From positions 228,521 through 292,520 of the forward strand of contig NZ_RXYB01000003.1 in the NCBI RefSeq assembly GCF_008086615.1: a DNA stretch of 64,000 bases, given 5' to 3'. Position 1 is the first letter of the stretch, and every line of letters starts with the position of its first letter. Shown here one piece after another: positions 9,442 to 17,652 of this stretch. The notes beneath the pieces are model-generated. The model had not been told where the DNA came from. It worked only from the letters and a program-made list of their open reading frames with translations, and searched no databases. Source of the DNA: Acetobacterium tundrae (lineage in GTDB: Bacteria; Bacillota; Clostridia; Eubacteriales; Eubacteriaceae). Position numbers and translations under genes: made by a program.

Positions 9442-10116
9442 TCAATCCTCCACCAGATAACCGCTGCCCTTTTTCGTTGTGATAAATTCAGTCAGCCCAG
9501 CCTCATCCAGCTTTTTTCTTAGCCGGGCAATGTTCACGGTTAACGTATTATCATCCACAAAGCAGTTGTCATCCCATAAGCGGGTCATCATCTGATCCCG
9601 GGAAACCACTTTTCCTTTGTTTTCCAGCAGAATCTTCAGGATCCGGAAATCATTCTTTGTCAGCTCCACCTTTTGTTCCTGAAATATCAGGCTGGCATCT
9701 GAAAGATTTAAAATAGCTCCCCGGTACTCCAATAAATCGGCCTCGCCCTGAAAAGAATAGGCCCGCCGCAGAATGGCCTGAACCTTGGCCACCAAGACAT
9801 TCACATCAAAAGGCTTGGCGATAAAGTCATCTCCCCCCATATTCATGGCCATGACGATATTCATATTGTCGCTGTTCGATGAAATAAAGATGATCGGCAC
9901 TTTGGACAGCTTTCTTATTTCAGTACACCAGTGATAGCCGTTAAACAGCGGCAGAGCAATATCCATCAGGACAAGCTGCGGTGAAAATCGGACAAACTGG
10001 TCGATGATTCCATTGAAATCTTCAACCAGCTCCACATCGTAGCCCCAGTTTTCCAGGCATTTTTTGATAGAATTGGCAATAATAGCGTCGTCTTCGACGA
10101 TTAGAATTTTATACAT
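9442..10116 (-). CDS. BceR-like OmpR-family response regulator
   Basis: A 224-residue regulator. The receiver domain has the acidic pair in IVEDD and phosphorylation site D52 in LVLMDIALP. The C-terminal winged helix (about 128-223) has KNDFRILKILLENKGKV and VNIARLRKKL. I chose the ATG at 10116 (MYKILIV) because GGGGTG lies 7 bases upstream; the in-frame ATG 7 codons earlier (10137) has no ribosome site. It is the likely activator acting at the Bce box at 8400-8429. Confidence 0.92.
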   Translation of the reverse strand: MYKILIVEDDAIIANSIKKCLENWGYDVELVEDFNGIIDQFVRFSPQLVLMDIALPLFNGYHWCTEIRKLSKVPIIFISSNSDNMNIVMAMNMGGDDFIAKPFDVNVLVAKVQAILRRAYSFQGEADLLEYRGAILNLSDASLIFQEQKVELTKNDFRILKILLENKGKVVSRDQMMTRLWDDNCFVDDNTLTVNIARLRKKLDEAGLTEFITTKKGSGYLVED

Positions 10117-10216
10117 AACAGCACCCCAACTTTTCATATTCTGGTTTTCTTTATTTGCAATTGAAATTTATTTAAATCCTCGCTTATTGTCCCGAAACTA
10201 GACAAAATACAAACAG

Positions 10217-10930
10217 TTAGATGCTGCCTTCCTCAGCCATTATTTTGACCTGATCAAGAAATTGATCCATCCATTGATTGTCCTGAGAAATATATTTTTC
10301 CTGAGATCGAACTTCTTCCGGTAACTGGACATAGCTGCCCTTGGTCATTTCATCTCCGCAATTTTCAATAAGCGCTTCAATAATAGACGAGGTATTTTCT
10401 AAATGGAACTGAAAACCGAAAACTCTCTTTTTATAAACGAAGCCCTGATTTTGACAGGCCTTGCTTTCTGCAATAATAACTGCCTCTTGCGGCAAATCGG
10501 CAAAGGTATCGCCATGCCAATGGAATACTACCGGATTGTCCGGGAAAAATGAAAACAAAGTGGCTTTTCGGGCTTCCGCCGTAAAAACAATGGGAAACCA
10601 GCCAATTTCTTTTTCTTTGTTTTTAACGACCTTTCCGCCAATAACATCGGCAATCAGTTGACTGCCCAGGCACAAGCCGATCACCACCTTTTCCATCGCT
10701 ATGGCTTCTTTTATCAAGTGCTTTTCTCTGGCCAGCCAGGGGTATTTTTGATCTTCATAAATATTCATCGGGCCGCCCATTACGACCAGCCAGTCAAATT
10801 CAGAAACATCGGGCAGTTTCTCGTCATTATACAAGTGGGTAGCGGTTACTATGCCTTTATTTTTTTCTGCCCATTCCAAAATCCTGCTGGGATTTTCAAA
10901 GGGTACATGCTGCAAATAATGAATTCTCAT
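10217..10930 (-). CDS. Class I glutamine amidotransferase domain protein
   Basis: A 237-residue stand-alone GATase1 protein. The nucleophile elbow is GLCLGSQ with C87, and the His/Glu of the triad are in FQFHLE (H176, E178). Proteins of this type resemble the glutaminase half of GMP synthase, but no synthetase domain is present, so the acceptor substrate is unknown; gamma-glutamyl hydrolysis or transfer are both possible. GGGGAGGTAAGG precedes the ATG. Its leader contains a 40-bp perfect palindrome. No neighbour clearly shares a pathway with it. Confidence 0.8.
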   Translation of the reverse strand: MRIHYLQHVPFENPSRILEWAEKNKGIVTATHLYNDEKLPDVSEFDWLVVMGGPMNIYEDQKYPWLAREKHLIKEAIAMEKVVIGLCLGSQLIADVIGGKVVKNKEKEIGWFPIVFTAEARKATLFSFFPDNPVVFHWHGDTFADLPQEAVIIAESKACQNQGFVYKKRVFGFQFHLENTSSIIEALIENCGDEMTKGSYVQLPEEVRSQEKYISQDNQWMDQFLDQVKIMAEEGSI

Positions 10931-10949
10931 CCTTACCTCCCCAATCTAC

Positions 10950-10989
10950 TTCTAAATGTTATACTTTTATAAAAGTATAACATTTAGAA
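10950..10989. promoter_or_regulatory. Perfect 40-bp palindrome before the amidotransferase gene
   Basis: The left arm TTCTAAATGTTATACTTTTA is followed directly by its exact reverse complement, with no spacer and no mismatch. It ends 20 bases before the amidotransferase start codon and overlaps where its promoter or leader should be. A second palindrome, AGAAAGCTTTCT, overlaps its far end (10986-10997). This is an operator-like arrangement; the regulator is unknown. Confidence 0.55.
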
Positions 10990-11041
10990 AGCTTTCTACA
11001 AATTCTTTTTTTAATCTCGCGTACAATAAATTGTCAGCATT

Positions 11042-11078
11042 AAAAAAAGCCTATCCTGTTTGGATACGCTTTTTTTGA
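11042..11078. terminator. Bidirectional terminator hairpin
   Basis: AAAAAAAGC and CTATCC pair with GGATA and GCTTTTTTT around a short loop with one mismatch. Both strands end in a T-run, so it can stop transcription from either side. Confidence 0.6.
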
Positions 11079-11082
11079 TGGT

Positions 11083-11112
11083 GCTCAAATTTTTGGCCAG
11101 AAAAATTTGAGC
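11083..11112. repeat. Perfect 12-bp hairpin in the orphan riboswitch tail
   Basis: GCTCAAATTTTT (11083-11094), a 6-base loop, then AAAAATTTGAGC (11101-11112). No T-run follows on either strand beyond the stem itself. It lies between the orphan cobalamin riboswitch and the amidotransferase gene. Confidence 0.5.
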
Positions 11113-11163
11113 GAAGGAATAAAAACATCTATCAAAAATATAAATTAATGAAAGCAATTAAAA

Positions 11164-11191
11164 TTCGGGGATGTCACACACCATCCCCGAA
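11164..11191 (-). terminator. Hairpin/terminator downstream of the orphan riboswitch
   Basis: TTCGGGGATG (11164-11173), an 8-base loop, CATCCCCGAA (11182-11191). On the minus strand it is followed by a short T-rich stretch (TTTTAATTG). It is a second possible stop after the attenuator at 11270-11306. Confidence 0.5.
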
Positions 11192-11269
11192 AAAGAAGGA
11201 AATTAAATACTGACTTGGAGATGTCCTTTTATTCGAAGAGATTCTATTATTTTCTATTGCCTAGGAGAA

Positions 11270-11306
11270 AAACAATTAAAAAAATCCTTCTCCAAAGGAG
11301 AAGGAT
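11270..11306 (-). terminator. Attenuator terminator of the orphan cobalamin riboswitch
   Basis: On the minus strand: ATCCTTCTCC, a 3-base loop, GGAGAAGGAT, then TTTTTTTAATTG. A perfect 10-bp stem with a T7 run about 80 bases after the B12 box. Confidence 0.8.
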
Positions 11307-11377
11307 AAAAGAATCATACTTAAAACTTAAATATAATGCTCTTACAGTCCTCTAAATCGGAGGTTTTAATAAGAAAT

Positions 11378-11535
11378 CACTACAAACAGGTCTTCTGGCT
11401 CAACAATCAATTTTCCATCTACCCTTCCCGTTAAAGACTTAACAGTGGTTATGAGACGGTCATCATGCATTACAGCTGCGATTACAGCAAAGGATTTACA
11501 CCTTTTTCCCTTGAATATAGGACAAGTTCACTATT
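11378..11535 (-). ncRNA. Cobalamin riboswitch without a downstream gene
   Basis: The minus strand carries GGGAAAAAGGTGTAAATCC (11510-11492), then a three-way-junction-like region, then the B12 box AGCCAGAAGACCT (11400-11388). These are the conserved blocks of the cobalamin aptamer in the correct order. It begins about 60 bases past the end of cbiT but has its own consensus promoter and an attenuator, and no ORF of credible size lies between it and the amidotransferase gene 450 bases on. Confidence 0.85.
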
Positions 11536-11546
11536 TAATTGTGGTT

Positions 11547-11575
11547 ATTATATAATAAGTGCTTCTAGTTGTCAA
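11547..11575 (-). promoter_or_regulatory. Perfect consensus sigma-A promoter of the orphan riboswitch
   Basis: On the minus strand TTGACA (11575-11570), exactly 17 bases, TATAAT (11552-11547). Both hexamers are full consensus. The start site would be near 11540, right at the 5' end of the aptamer. Confidence 0.85.
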
Positions 11576-11600
11576 TAAAAATCCTGCAAATTATTTACTC

Positions 11601-12191
11601 CTATGATTCTTTTACTGCCACGTCGCCGGTAATAATGAAAATAGGATTGGAAGCCTTCAGCATCGTCAGTCCCCCAAGGCCTTCTCCCCGACTGATTCCA
11701 ACCTGAATGAGTTCCACATTATCAAAATACCGGTTCATCAGTGTGGTCGCCTGCGCCGCATTTTCAAGCGTCACAAAATTGGCAACCACCCGTCCGCCGG
11801 ATCGGATCTTTTCCTTGCACCATTTGAACAGGCCTTCCATATTGCCGCCGGAACCGCCAATGATGACCCGATCCACCGGCTCTGTTATTGCAGCCAAAAC
11901 TTGCGGCGCTTTGCCGGGAACAATCATCACATTGTCGGCTTTAAAATGTTCTTTATTTTTTTGCACCAGTTCCAGTGCCGTTTCCTTTGCTTCGACCGCA
12001 TAAACCCTTCCCGATGCTGCTGCATAAGCCGCTTCCATGGTTAAGCCGCCGGTACCGGCACCAATATCCACCACGACATTCCCCGGTTCAATGCCCAATA
12101 ATGAAATCGTCAACACGCGAATTTCTCTTTTGGTCATCGGGGCTTTTCCCCGAATATAAGCTTCGTCTTTGTATCCTGCTATCTTACTCAT
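11601..12191 (-). CDS. cbiT: Cobalt-precorrin-6B (6Y) C15-methyltransferase, decarboxylating
   Basis: A 196-residue SAM-dependent methyltransferase of corrin biosynthesis that methylates C15 and removes the C12 acetate carboxyl group. The family-typical start YIRGKAPMTKREIR is followed by the SAM loop VVDIGAGTGGLT at about 39-50 and a second signature, IIGGSGGNMEGLF. It is a separate polypeptide from CbiE, as in anaerobic-pathway organisms; in aerobic bacteria the two are fused as CobL. Its start overlaps the end of cbiE by 8 bases. Last gene of the cobalamin operon. Confidence 0.93.
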   Translation of the reverse strand: MSKIAGYKDEAYIRGKAPMTKREIRVLTISLLGIEPGNVVVDIGAGTGGLTMEAAYAAASGRVYAVEAKETALELVQKNKEHFKADNVMIVPGKAPQVLAAITEPVDRVIIGGSGGNMEGLFKWCKEKIRSGGRVVANFVTLENAAQATTLMNRYFDNVELIQVGISRGEGLGGLTMLKASNPIFIITGDVAVKES

Positions 12192-12810
12192 TGATAATCA
12201 CCACCACCGCCATTCCTTTCTCCTTAAAAGTCAGGGCTTCTTCAATGGTCAGCCTGGTAACTTTTTCATTAGGATAGGATAACTCTTCCCCCACATAAAT
12301 AATGCTGTCTTTCAGCCCCGCTGATTCCAGGGTTTTTGCTATAAAGGCGGTGTTGTTATTTTTATCTGTCAGTATTCCCAGCTTCTTATTTTCAGTGACC
12401 GCTGCAAATAAATCCTGGTCTCGGCCATGAAGACTCATAAGCCTGGCATCTTCCCATGTTTCTCCCAGTTTTCCAAAAAGATATTGCAGGGAACTGATTC
12501 CGGGAATACAGACAATGTCTTTTTCCGGAATTACTTTTTTCGCATAGGATAAAAGGCTGTAAAACCCGGTATCTCCCGACACCACCAAGGCTGTTTTGCG
12601 AGTTCGGTAGACCTTTGCAACCTCCTGCATCAATTCGCTTAACGACGTGCCTTTTCCGATATAGAGCATTTTTTTCCCGGTGGGATCAAAGCTTTCAGCA
12701 TGTCGGACCCCGCAGAGAATAACCTCAGCAGCTTCAATTTCTTTTTTAGCAATCGGCAATATATAATCCGGATGTCCCGGCCCCAATCCAATAACTTTTA
12801 ATGGATACAT
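12184..12810 (-). CDS. cbiE: Cobalt-precorrin-7 C5-methyltransferase
   Basis: A 208-residue tetrapyrrole methylase that methylates C5 of the corrin ring, acting with CbiT. The N-terminal IGLGPGHPDYI is the SAM-binding signature, followed by VVSGDTGFYSLL (about 78-89) and SSLQYLFGKLG. The gene overlaps cbiD by 13 bases upstream and cbiT by 8 bases downstream, so the three are translated together. Confidence 0.92.
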   Translation of the reverse strand: MYPLKVIGLGPGHPDYILPIAKKEIEAAEVILCGVRHAESFDPTGKKMLYIGKGTSLSELMQEVAKVYRTRKTALVVSGDTGFYSLLSYAKKVIPEKDIVCIPGISSLQYLFGKLGETWEDARLMSLHGRDQDLFAAVTENKKLGILTDKNNNTAFIAKTLESAGLKDSIIYVGEELSYPNEKVTRLTIEEALTFKEKGMAVVVIINE

Positions 12811-13943
12811 AATCGTTCCCTCATTTTCTCCGCATCTTTACTTTGGCCCAATCGGCCATGGATTTTAGAAAACAGGATCACCTCAATGTCGATGGTTTTG
12901 TAAACCCGATCCATGGCCCTCCTCTTGACAGCCTCTGCCAGATGATTAAAATAGTCCGGCAGGTTTTCTTCTAAAATAATATCGGTTGCTTCATCGGTTG
13001 TTTTACAGGCCATGATTTTTTCCATCGTTGTTTGAGAAGCTCCCAACAAACCGCAATGAGCGGCGAGTATTTCCATCCGGCCATCTGCCACACTGCTGTG
13101 GGTATTGAAAATTCCGCCGGCAACCTTCACCAGTTTTCCCAAATGCCCGACCAACAGAATCTTCTCAAATCCCATTCGTTCCGCTTCATCGAGCATGAAT
13201 CCGATGAAATTACTGGTTTTGATGAGCACCTCCTGATTAAGTCCCAGGGTCTCCGAAAAATCTTTTCCATAATTACCCGGGACAAAAATGATTTCTTTAT
13301 ACCCTCTTGCCTTGAGAACATTGAGTTCAAGCTTTAACGATGCCTTCAGGGCATCCTCGCTCATGGGTTCCACAATCCCGGAGGTGCCCAGCACCGATAA
13401 TCCCCCTTCAATCCCCAGTTTAGGATTAAAGGTCCGTTTGGCCAGCTCCACTCCCTGGGGAATGGATATTTCGACAACCCAGCCTCGCGGCAAATCCACT
13501 GCCGGGCTCTGGTCATTCGCTGCCAAGACAGTCGCTATGGCCCGGCTTATCATTTCCCGGGGAACCGGATTGATTGCCGGTTCTCCCAATGGGATACTGA
13601 GCCCCACCGAGGTTACCGTCCCCACCCCGATTCCGGCGACGAACTGGATGCCGTCTTTATTTGAAGGTATTATTCTCGAAAAAACCTTAACGCCATTGGT
13701 AACATCCGGATCATCACCTGAATCTTTCACGACCGAGCAGGAAGCTTCTTTTTCAGAAAAAACCTGATCGTGAAGAATTAGCTCAAGTGGCCATCCCTTA
13801 GGGGTATCGATCTTAACGGTCGCCACTTTTTTTTGGTTTAAGTACATCAGAAGGGCCGCTTTTGTTGCCGCCGTGGCACATGATCCGGTGGTATAACCAT
13901 AGCGCAGTTCTTTTCCGTTTTTTTCAATCGTTTTATTTAACAT
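12798..13943 (-). CDS. cbiD: Cobalt-precorrin-5B C1-methyltransferase
   Basis: A 381-residue CbiD, which methylates C1 and marks the anaerobic (early cobalt insertion) cobalamin pathway. The family signature YGYTTGSCATAATKAA sits at residues 15-30, followed by GGLSVLGTSGIVEPMS and VGHLGKLVKVAGGIFNTHS. Length is normal. It lies 13 bases after cbiL and overlaps cbiE. Confidence 0.95.
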   Translation of the reverse strand: MLNKTIEKNGKELRYGYTTGSCATAATKAALLMYLNQKKVATVKIDTPKGWPLELILHDQVFSEKEASCSVVKDSGDDPDVTNGVKVFSRIIPSNKDGIQFVAGIGVGTVTSVGLSIPLGEPAINPVPREMISRAIATVLAANDQSPAVDLPRGWVVEISIPQGVELAKRTFNPKLGIEGGLSVLGTSGIVEPMSEDALKASLKLELNVLKARGYKEIIFVPGNYGKDFSETLGLNQEVLIKTSNFIGFMLDEAERMGFEKILLVGHLGKLVKVAGGIFNTHSSVADGRMEILAAHCGLLGASQTTMEKIMACKTTDEATDIILEENLPDYFNHLAEAVKRRAMDRVYKTIDIEVILFSKIHGRLGQSKDAEKMRERLCIH

Positions 13944-13956
13944 CTGCTGGCCTCAA

Positions 13957-14685
13957 TTATTGAAGGGGATAATTCTTTTTTACTAACAAGGTTGATAAAT
14001 ACGGAATCTTTCCTTTAAGTACGTCAATGTCTCGGATGATCTGTTGATTTTCCATCCCGATGTTTGACACCAGCACAAAGGACTTTTCCAGACCCCGGGC
14101 TTCCAATTCCTCAGCCATTAAAACATTATTGGCGGAAATTTTCATTACCACAATATTTTGATGGGCATCTAAAATAGCTCGGATTTCTTCAATCGGCTGG
14201 GTCATCGCCACGATCCCCAGGGATTCTTCTCCCTGCGTTAACGGAATGTTAAGCTGCGCCGCTAAATTACAAAATGATGGGACGCCGGACAGGGTAACCA
14301 CTTCAATATCCCGCTTTAATAAAAACTCCATGACATAAGAATAGGTACTAAATACCATGGGGTCTCCCAAGGTAATAAAAGCCACATTCTTGCCTTCATT
14401 TAAAAGCAGTTCAATCTCATCGGCATTTTCTTTCCATTGTTTTGCCAAAACTTCTCGTTCTTGACTGAGCGAAATCATCGGGAAATTCATGTCCAAAACC
14501 TTTGAAAGGTCAGAAATATGACTTTTCACAATTTCAAAGGCAATGCTGGTTTTTCCCATCTTTTTAGTCGGGGTGATCACCACATCACAGGCATCCAAAA
14601 TTCGGGCGGCTTTAACGGTGATTAAATCCGGATCTCCCGGACCGACACCGATACCGTAAAATATTCCTTTTTTTTCTGCTGTCAT
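13957..14685 (-). CDS. cbiL: Cobalt-factor II / precorrin-2 C20-methyltransferase
   Basis: A 242-residue tetrapyrrole methylase that methylates C20, the first ring methylation after the precorrin-2 stage. It begins GIFYGIGVGPGDPDLITVKA, and FITLGDPMVFSTYSYV and SGVPSFCNLAA are family motifs. The frame stays open to 14835, but the ATG at 14685 has a strong GGTAGGGAA site and lies 4 bases after the cbiC stop; the longer form would overlap cbiC by about 145 bases with a non-family sequence. I therefore use 14685. Confidence 0.92.
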   Translation of the reverse strand: MTAEKKGIFYGIGVGPGDPDLITVKAARILDACDVVITPTKKMGKTSIAFEIVKSHISDLSKVLDMNFPMISLSQEREVLAKQWKENADEIELLLNEGKNVAFITLGDPMVFSTYSYVMEFLLKRDIEVVTLSGVPSFCNLAAQLNIPLTQGEESLGIVAMTQPIEEIRAILDAHQNIVVMKISANNVLMAEELEARGLEKSFVLVSNIGMENQQIIRDIDVLKGKIPYLSTLLVKKNYPLQ

Positions 14686-14689
14686 TTCC

Positions 14690-15319
14690 CTACCATTCCC
14701 TTCCCAGTTGATACAACATCGCATTAAGAATGGCTGCCACCACCGGGCTTCCGCCCTTTCTTCCGTTAATCCGAATAATCGGACTGTCAATTTGATCCAG
14801 GGCCACTTTCGATTCTGCCGCTCCAACGAAGCCAATCGGCGCTCCGATAATCAGATCTGGTTTTACTTCCCCCGCCTTCACTTTTTCAATAAGGGTATAC
14901 AAGGCTGTTGGCGCGTTTCCGATCGCAAAAATACCGATACTGTCATCTTTAAATGCTTTTTCCATTCCAACCGTGGAACGGGTCACGCCGCGTTCTTTGG
15001 CTTCAATCGCGACATCCGGATCATGGACGTAATTGACAATCTTGATCCCATGATCTGCCAATGCTTTCTTATTAACAGCTACCTGAATCATCCGGGTATC
15101 CGCATAAATTTTCTTCCCCTGTTTCAACGCTTCCATGCCGCTTTCATAACCATTATTAAGAATTTCCAGCAAATCAGCATATTCAAAATCGGCGGTAGTG
15201 TGGATGATCCGTTTTACCATTGGGGCAATCGCTTCAGGAAAAACCTTCTCCCCTAATTCCTGGGTAATAATTTCAAAACTGCGTTCTTCGATTTCTTGGG
15301 GGTTATTAATATAAGCCAT
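14690..15319 (-). CDS. cbiC: Cobalt-precorrin-8 methylmutase
   Basis: A 209-residue mutase that moves the methyl group from C11 to C12 to form cobyrinic acid. TTADFEYADLL contains the catalytic histidine region (IIHTTADFEY), and DVAIEAKERGVTRSTVGMEKA and IGAPIGFVGAAESK are family blocks. I use the ATG at 15319 (MAYINNPQ) because AAGGAGAG lies 8 bases upstream; the ATG nine codons earlier has no ribosome site. Confidence 0.94.
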   Translation of the reverse strand: MAYINNPQEIEERSFEIITQELGEKVFPEAIAPMVKRIIHTTADFEYADLLEILNNGYESGMEALKQGKKIYADTRMIQVAVNKKALADHGIKIVNYVHDPDVAIEAKERGVTRSTVGMEKAFKDDSIGIFAIGNAPTALYTLIEKVKAGEVKPDLIIGAPIGFVGAAESKVALDQIDSPIIRINGRKGGSPVVAAILNAMLYQLGREW

Positions 15320-15354
15320 ATTTTCTCTCCTTCTAATATTATTCATTTTCTAAT

Positions 15355-16239
15355 TTAAATTTCTTCCTGGGATACTGTTATTCCACCCGGAATCAAGTGA
15401 TTAAAATATAGTTCCGCGTAAGCCGTTTCCGGAATATGTGTTTTTAAAGCTTTTATAAATTCAACTTCCTGAAAGTTTTCTTTCTTGTACATGACCCCGA
15501 TGACCGTTCCACTGTGGCCGATCACGGTTCCCAATCCGCCAAACTTTTTTGAAAGTGTGGTTATTTCCTCCAAGTATTGTTTTTTCAGTCTTTTCTGATT
15601 GAGAAAGGCACTTTTGGTACATGCTGCTCCGATATCTTTTAAACTTTTCGTTCTAACCCCTTTTTCAAATAGGTTTACAATTTCCGAAAAAGTTTCTAAA
15701 TCTTTATCTGAATAATCATCCTGGGTTTCATTGAAGGACATCGTATCGATGCCCCCATGGAAATCAACGATTATCAAATCCGCTTCCACACAACCGTCGA
15801 AATTCTTTAAGACCACTCCATTAATATGATTAAAAAGATTCAGTTCAGAAAACATTAAATTATCCGATGGCTCAATCACGGCACAAAGCGCTCCGATTTC
15901 TTTCGGGGTCAGCCCCAAGCCAAAGTATTCTGAAAGCCCGGCCGCCATTCCGGCTATATCCGCGGTGCTGCTGGCCATCCCTTTTTCCAGAGGTATTTCA
16001 GTATCCATTGTTATATGCAGCTTTTCTTTTTCCTCATTGGGAATTGCATAAAGGCGAAACACTTCTTCAATCAGTTTAACGGTTTTCGGCTTTAACAAAT
16101 TCAGATTACCCGGGCCTTCTTCAATGGTAATGTTTGAATAACGGTCAATAGGACAAGATACCAGACAGGGATTATCATCGAACCAGCCTTGAATAAATTC
16201 TCCGCAGGTTCCCGGTGTTTTTACCTTAACCCGCCTCAT
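15355..16239 (-). CDS. pduX: L-threonine kinase (GHMP family), PduX type
   Basis: A 294-residue GHMP kinase. PduX makes L-threonine 3-phosphate, precursor of the aminopropanol phosphate linker of cobalamin. The start VKTPGTCGEFIQG is typical of PduX-like kinases, and the ATP loop EKGMASSTADIAGMAAG matches GHMP motif 2. The start at 16239 overlaps the cbiA stop in an ATGA, which settles it over an upstream in-frame ATG at 16356. Position in the cobalamin operon supports the threonine kinase role. A CobD-like decarboxylase is not in the window. Confidence 0.85.
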   Translation of the reverse strand: MRRVKVKTPGTCGEFIQGWFDDNPCLVSCPIDRYSNITIEEGPGNLNLLKPKTVKLIEEVFRLYAIPNEEKEKLHITMDTEIPLEKGMASSTADIAGMAAGLSEYFGLGLTPKEIGALCAVIEPSDNLMFSELNLFNHINGVVLKNFDGCVEADLIIVDFHGGIDTMSFNETQDDYSDKDLETFSEIVNLFEKGVRTKSLKDIGAACTKSAFLNQKRLKKQYLEEITTLSKKFGGLGTVIGHSGTVIGVMYKKENFQEVEFIKALKTHIPETAYAELYFNHLIPGGITVSQEEI

Positions 16240-17603
16240 TCTCGTCCCTCTTTGTGGTCGAGTGCCGATGTCAGCAGAGCCTTCAAGAATGAAGGATTGC
16301 TGTAAAAGTGAATATGCGGATAGCCGGCCAGCATATTTTTTAATCGATAGCCGCACGTCCAGGTTCGGCTATTTTTTGTGATCACATAGGCCGTTGGAAT
16401 TTCTTCCGATATGGTTACCTCACTGTGATGAAATTCATGTCCGCGTATTTCAATGGGCTTTTCCCCTAAGAAAGCACAGATATTCACATAACCAAATCGC
16501 TGCAGGTGTTTTGTCATATGGGATTCACCATCAATAAAACCGACACCTTCATTTGTTTCGCCATTATTGAGGGTCATGGATTTTGTAAGATACATCAGTC
16601 CCCCGCACTCCGCATAACAGGGAAGTCCGGCTTCCAATTGTTTTTTAATATCGGTGAGCATTGTTTTATTTTCTGCCAGCTCAGCCCCAAATACTTCCGG
16701 GAAACCCCCGCCAATGTAAAGCCCATCGAGGTTTTCCGGCAGCGCTTTGTCATTCAACGGGCTAAAGGGAACGATCTCAATCCCAGCATTTTCAAGGGCC
16801 TGGAAATTGTCTTCGTAATAGAAATTAAAGGCCCGATCTTTCGGAACACCGATACGCAGCCCCTGATATTTCTTATCCCAGGCGCTAAATGGATCGATAT
16901 AATGATTGGTAATATCGGCGTGATGACTGAGTTCCAGCAATTTGTCCAAATCAATATGGGCTTCCGCCAGTTCACCGGCTTTATCAACTTTTTCTCTAAA
17001 ATCCGGGATCTCTTCAACCGGAACCAAACCTAAGTGACGACTGTCCATTACAATATCCGGATTGTCAGGGAAATATCCCAGGCAGGTCACATCATTATAG
17101 GCTTCAATCATTTCCTTAAGTAACTGGTAATGAGAATTTGAGGATATTCGATTAATAATTACCCCGGCAATCTTTGTCTCGGGATCAAAATCGATATATC
17201 CTTTTACCAATGCCGCAGCACTCTTTGACATGCCCCGACCATCAATGATGAGAATTGTCGGAGCATCCACCGCTTTAGCCAGGTAGGCACTGCTGCCGAC
17301 ATCCGATTCCAGGCTATGTCCGTCATACAGCCCCATCACCCCTTCAATTATTCCAAGATCATTCGCTTCTTCAAGGCGGCGGTAAAACAGTCCTCGAATG
17401 GTGTCTTCATCCAACATCCAGGTATCCAAATTTATGGACCGCGCCCCGGTGACAAAGCTATGAAACATGGGGTCAATATAGTCCGGCCCGGTTTTAAACG
17501 GCTTTACATTAAGGCCTCTCTTTTTAAAGGCAGCCATTATTCCCATCGTAACCGTTGTTTTTCCAACATTACTGCTGGCACCTGCCAGCATAAAATAATC
17601 CAT
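16236..17603 (-). CDS. cbiA: Cobyrinate a,c-diamide synthase
   Basis: About 455 residues; an ATP- and glutamine-dependent amidase that amidates the a and c side chains. The N-terminal P-loop is GASSNVGKTT, followed by VMGLYDG and a C-terminal class I glutaminase domain (about 245-450) with the nucleophile cysteine in CYAECGGLMYL and the histidine in GHEFHHSE. The start is 17603 or the adjacent ATG at 17606: AAGGAG is 6 bases before the former. An ATG at 17663 overlaps btuD but has no ribosome site. Confidence 0.93.
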   Translation of the reverse strand: MDYFMLAGASSNVGKTTVTMGIMAAFKKRGLNVKPFKTGPDYIDPMFHSFVTGARSINLDTWMLDEDTIRGLFYRRLEEANDLGIIEGVMGLYDGHSLESDVGSSAYLAKAVDAPTILIIDGRGMSKSAAALVKGYIDFDPETKIAGVIINRISSNSHYQLLKEMIEAYNDVTCLGYFPDNPDIVMDSRHLGLVPVEEIPDFREKVDKAGELAEAHIDLDKLLELSHHADITNHYIDPFSAWDKKYQGLRIGVPKDRAFNFYYEDNFQALENAGIEIVPFSPLNDKALPENLDGLYIGGGFPEVFGAELAENKTMLTDIKKQLEAGLPCYAECGGLMYLTKSMTLNNGETNEGVGFIDGESHMTKHLQRFGYVNICAFLGEKPIEIRGHEFHHSEVTISEEIPTAYVITKNSRTWTCGYRLKNMLAGYPHIHFYSNPSFLKALLTSALDHKEGRE

Positions 17604-17652
17604 CATGATCTCCTTCTCCCGAATGACACGGATTTTATTTTTATCCTCGATA

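Noticed and set aside
11083..11112. Six-base-loop hairpin as an ANTAR (EutV-type) binding site
   Set aside because: The loop lacks the conserved A at position 1 and there is no tandem partner hairpin, so the eut-like mechanism is not supported.
11042..11306. Row of hairpins as a CRISPR array
   Set aside because: The hairpins differ in sequence, are irregularly spaced, and there are no repeated units or spacers.
13957..14835. Longer 292-residue cbiL
   Set aside because: The extra 50 residues overlap cbiC, do not look like the family, and lack a ribosome site; 14685 has a strong one.
15355..16356. Longer 333-residue pduX
   Set aside because: The extra 39 residues lie antisense-free inside cbiA's 3' end in another frame; the ATGA start at 16239 fits family length and coupling.
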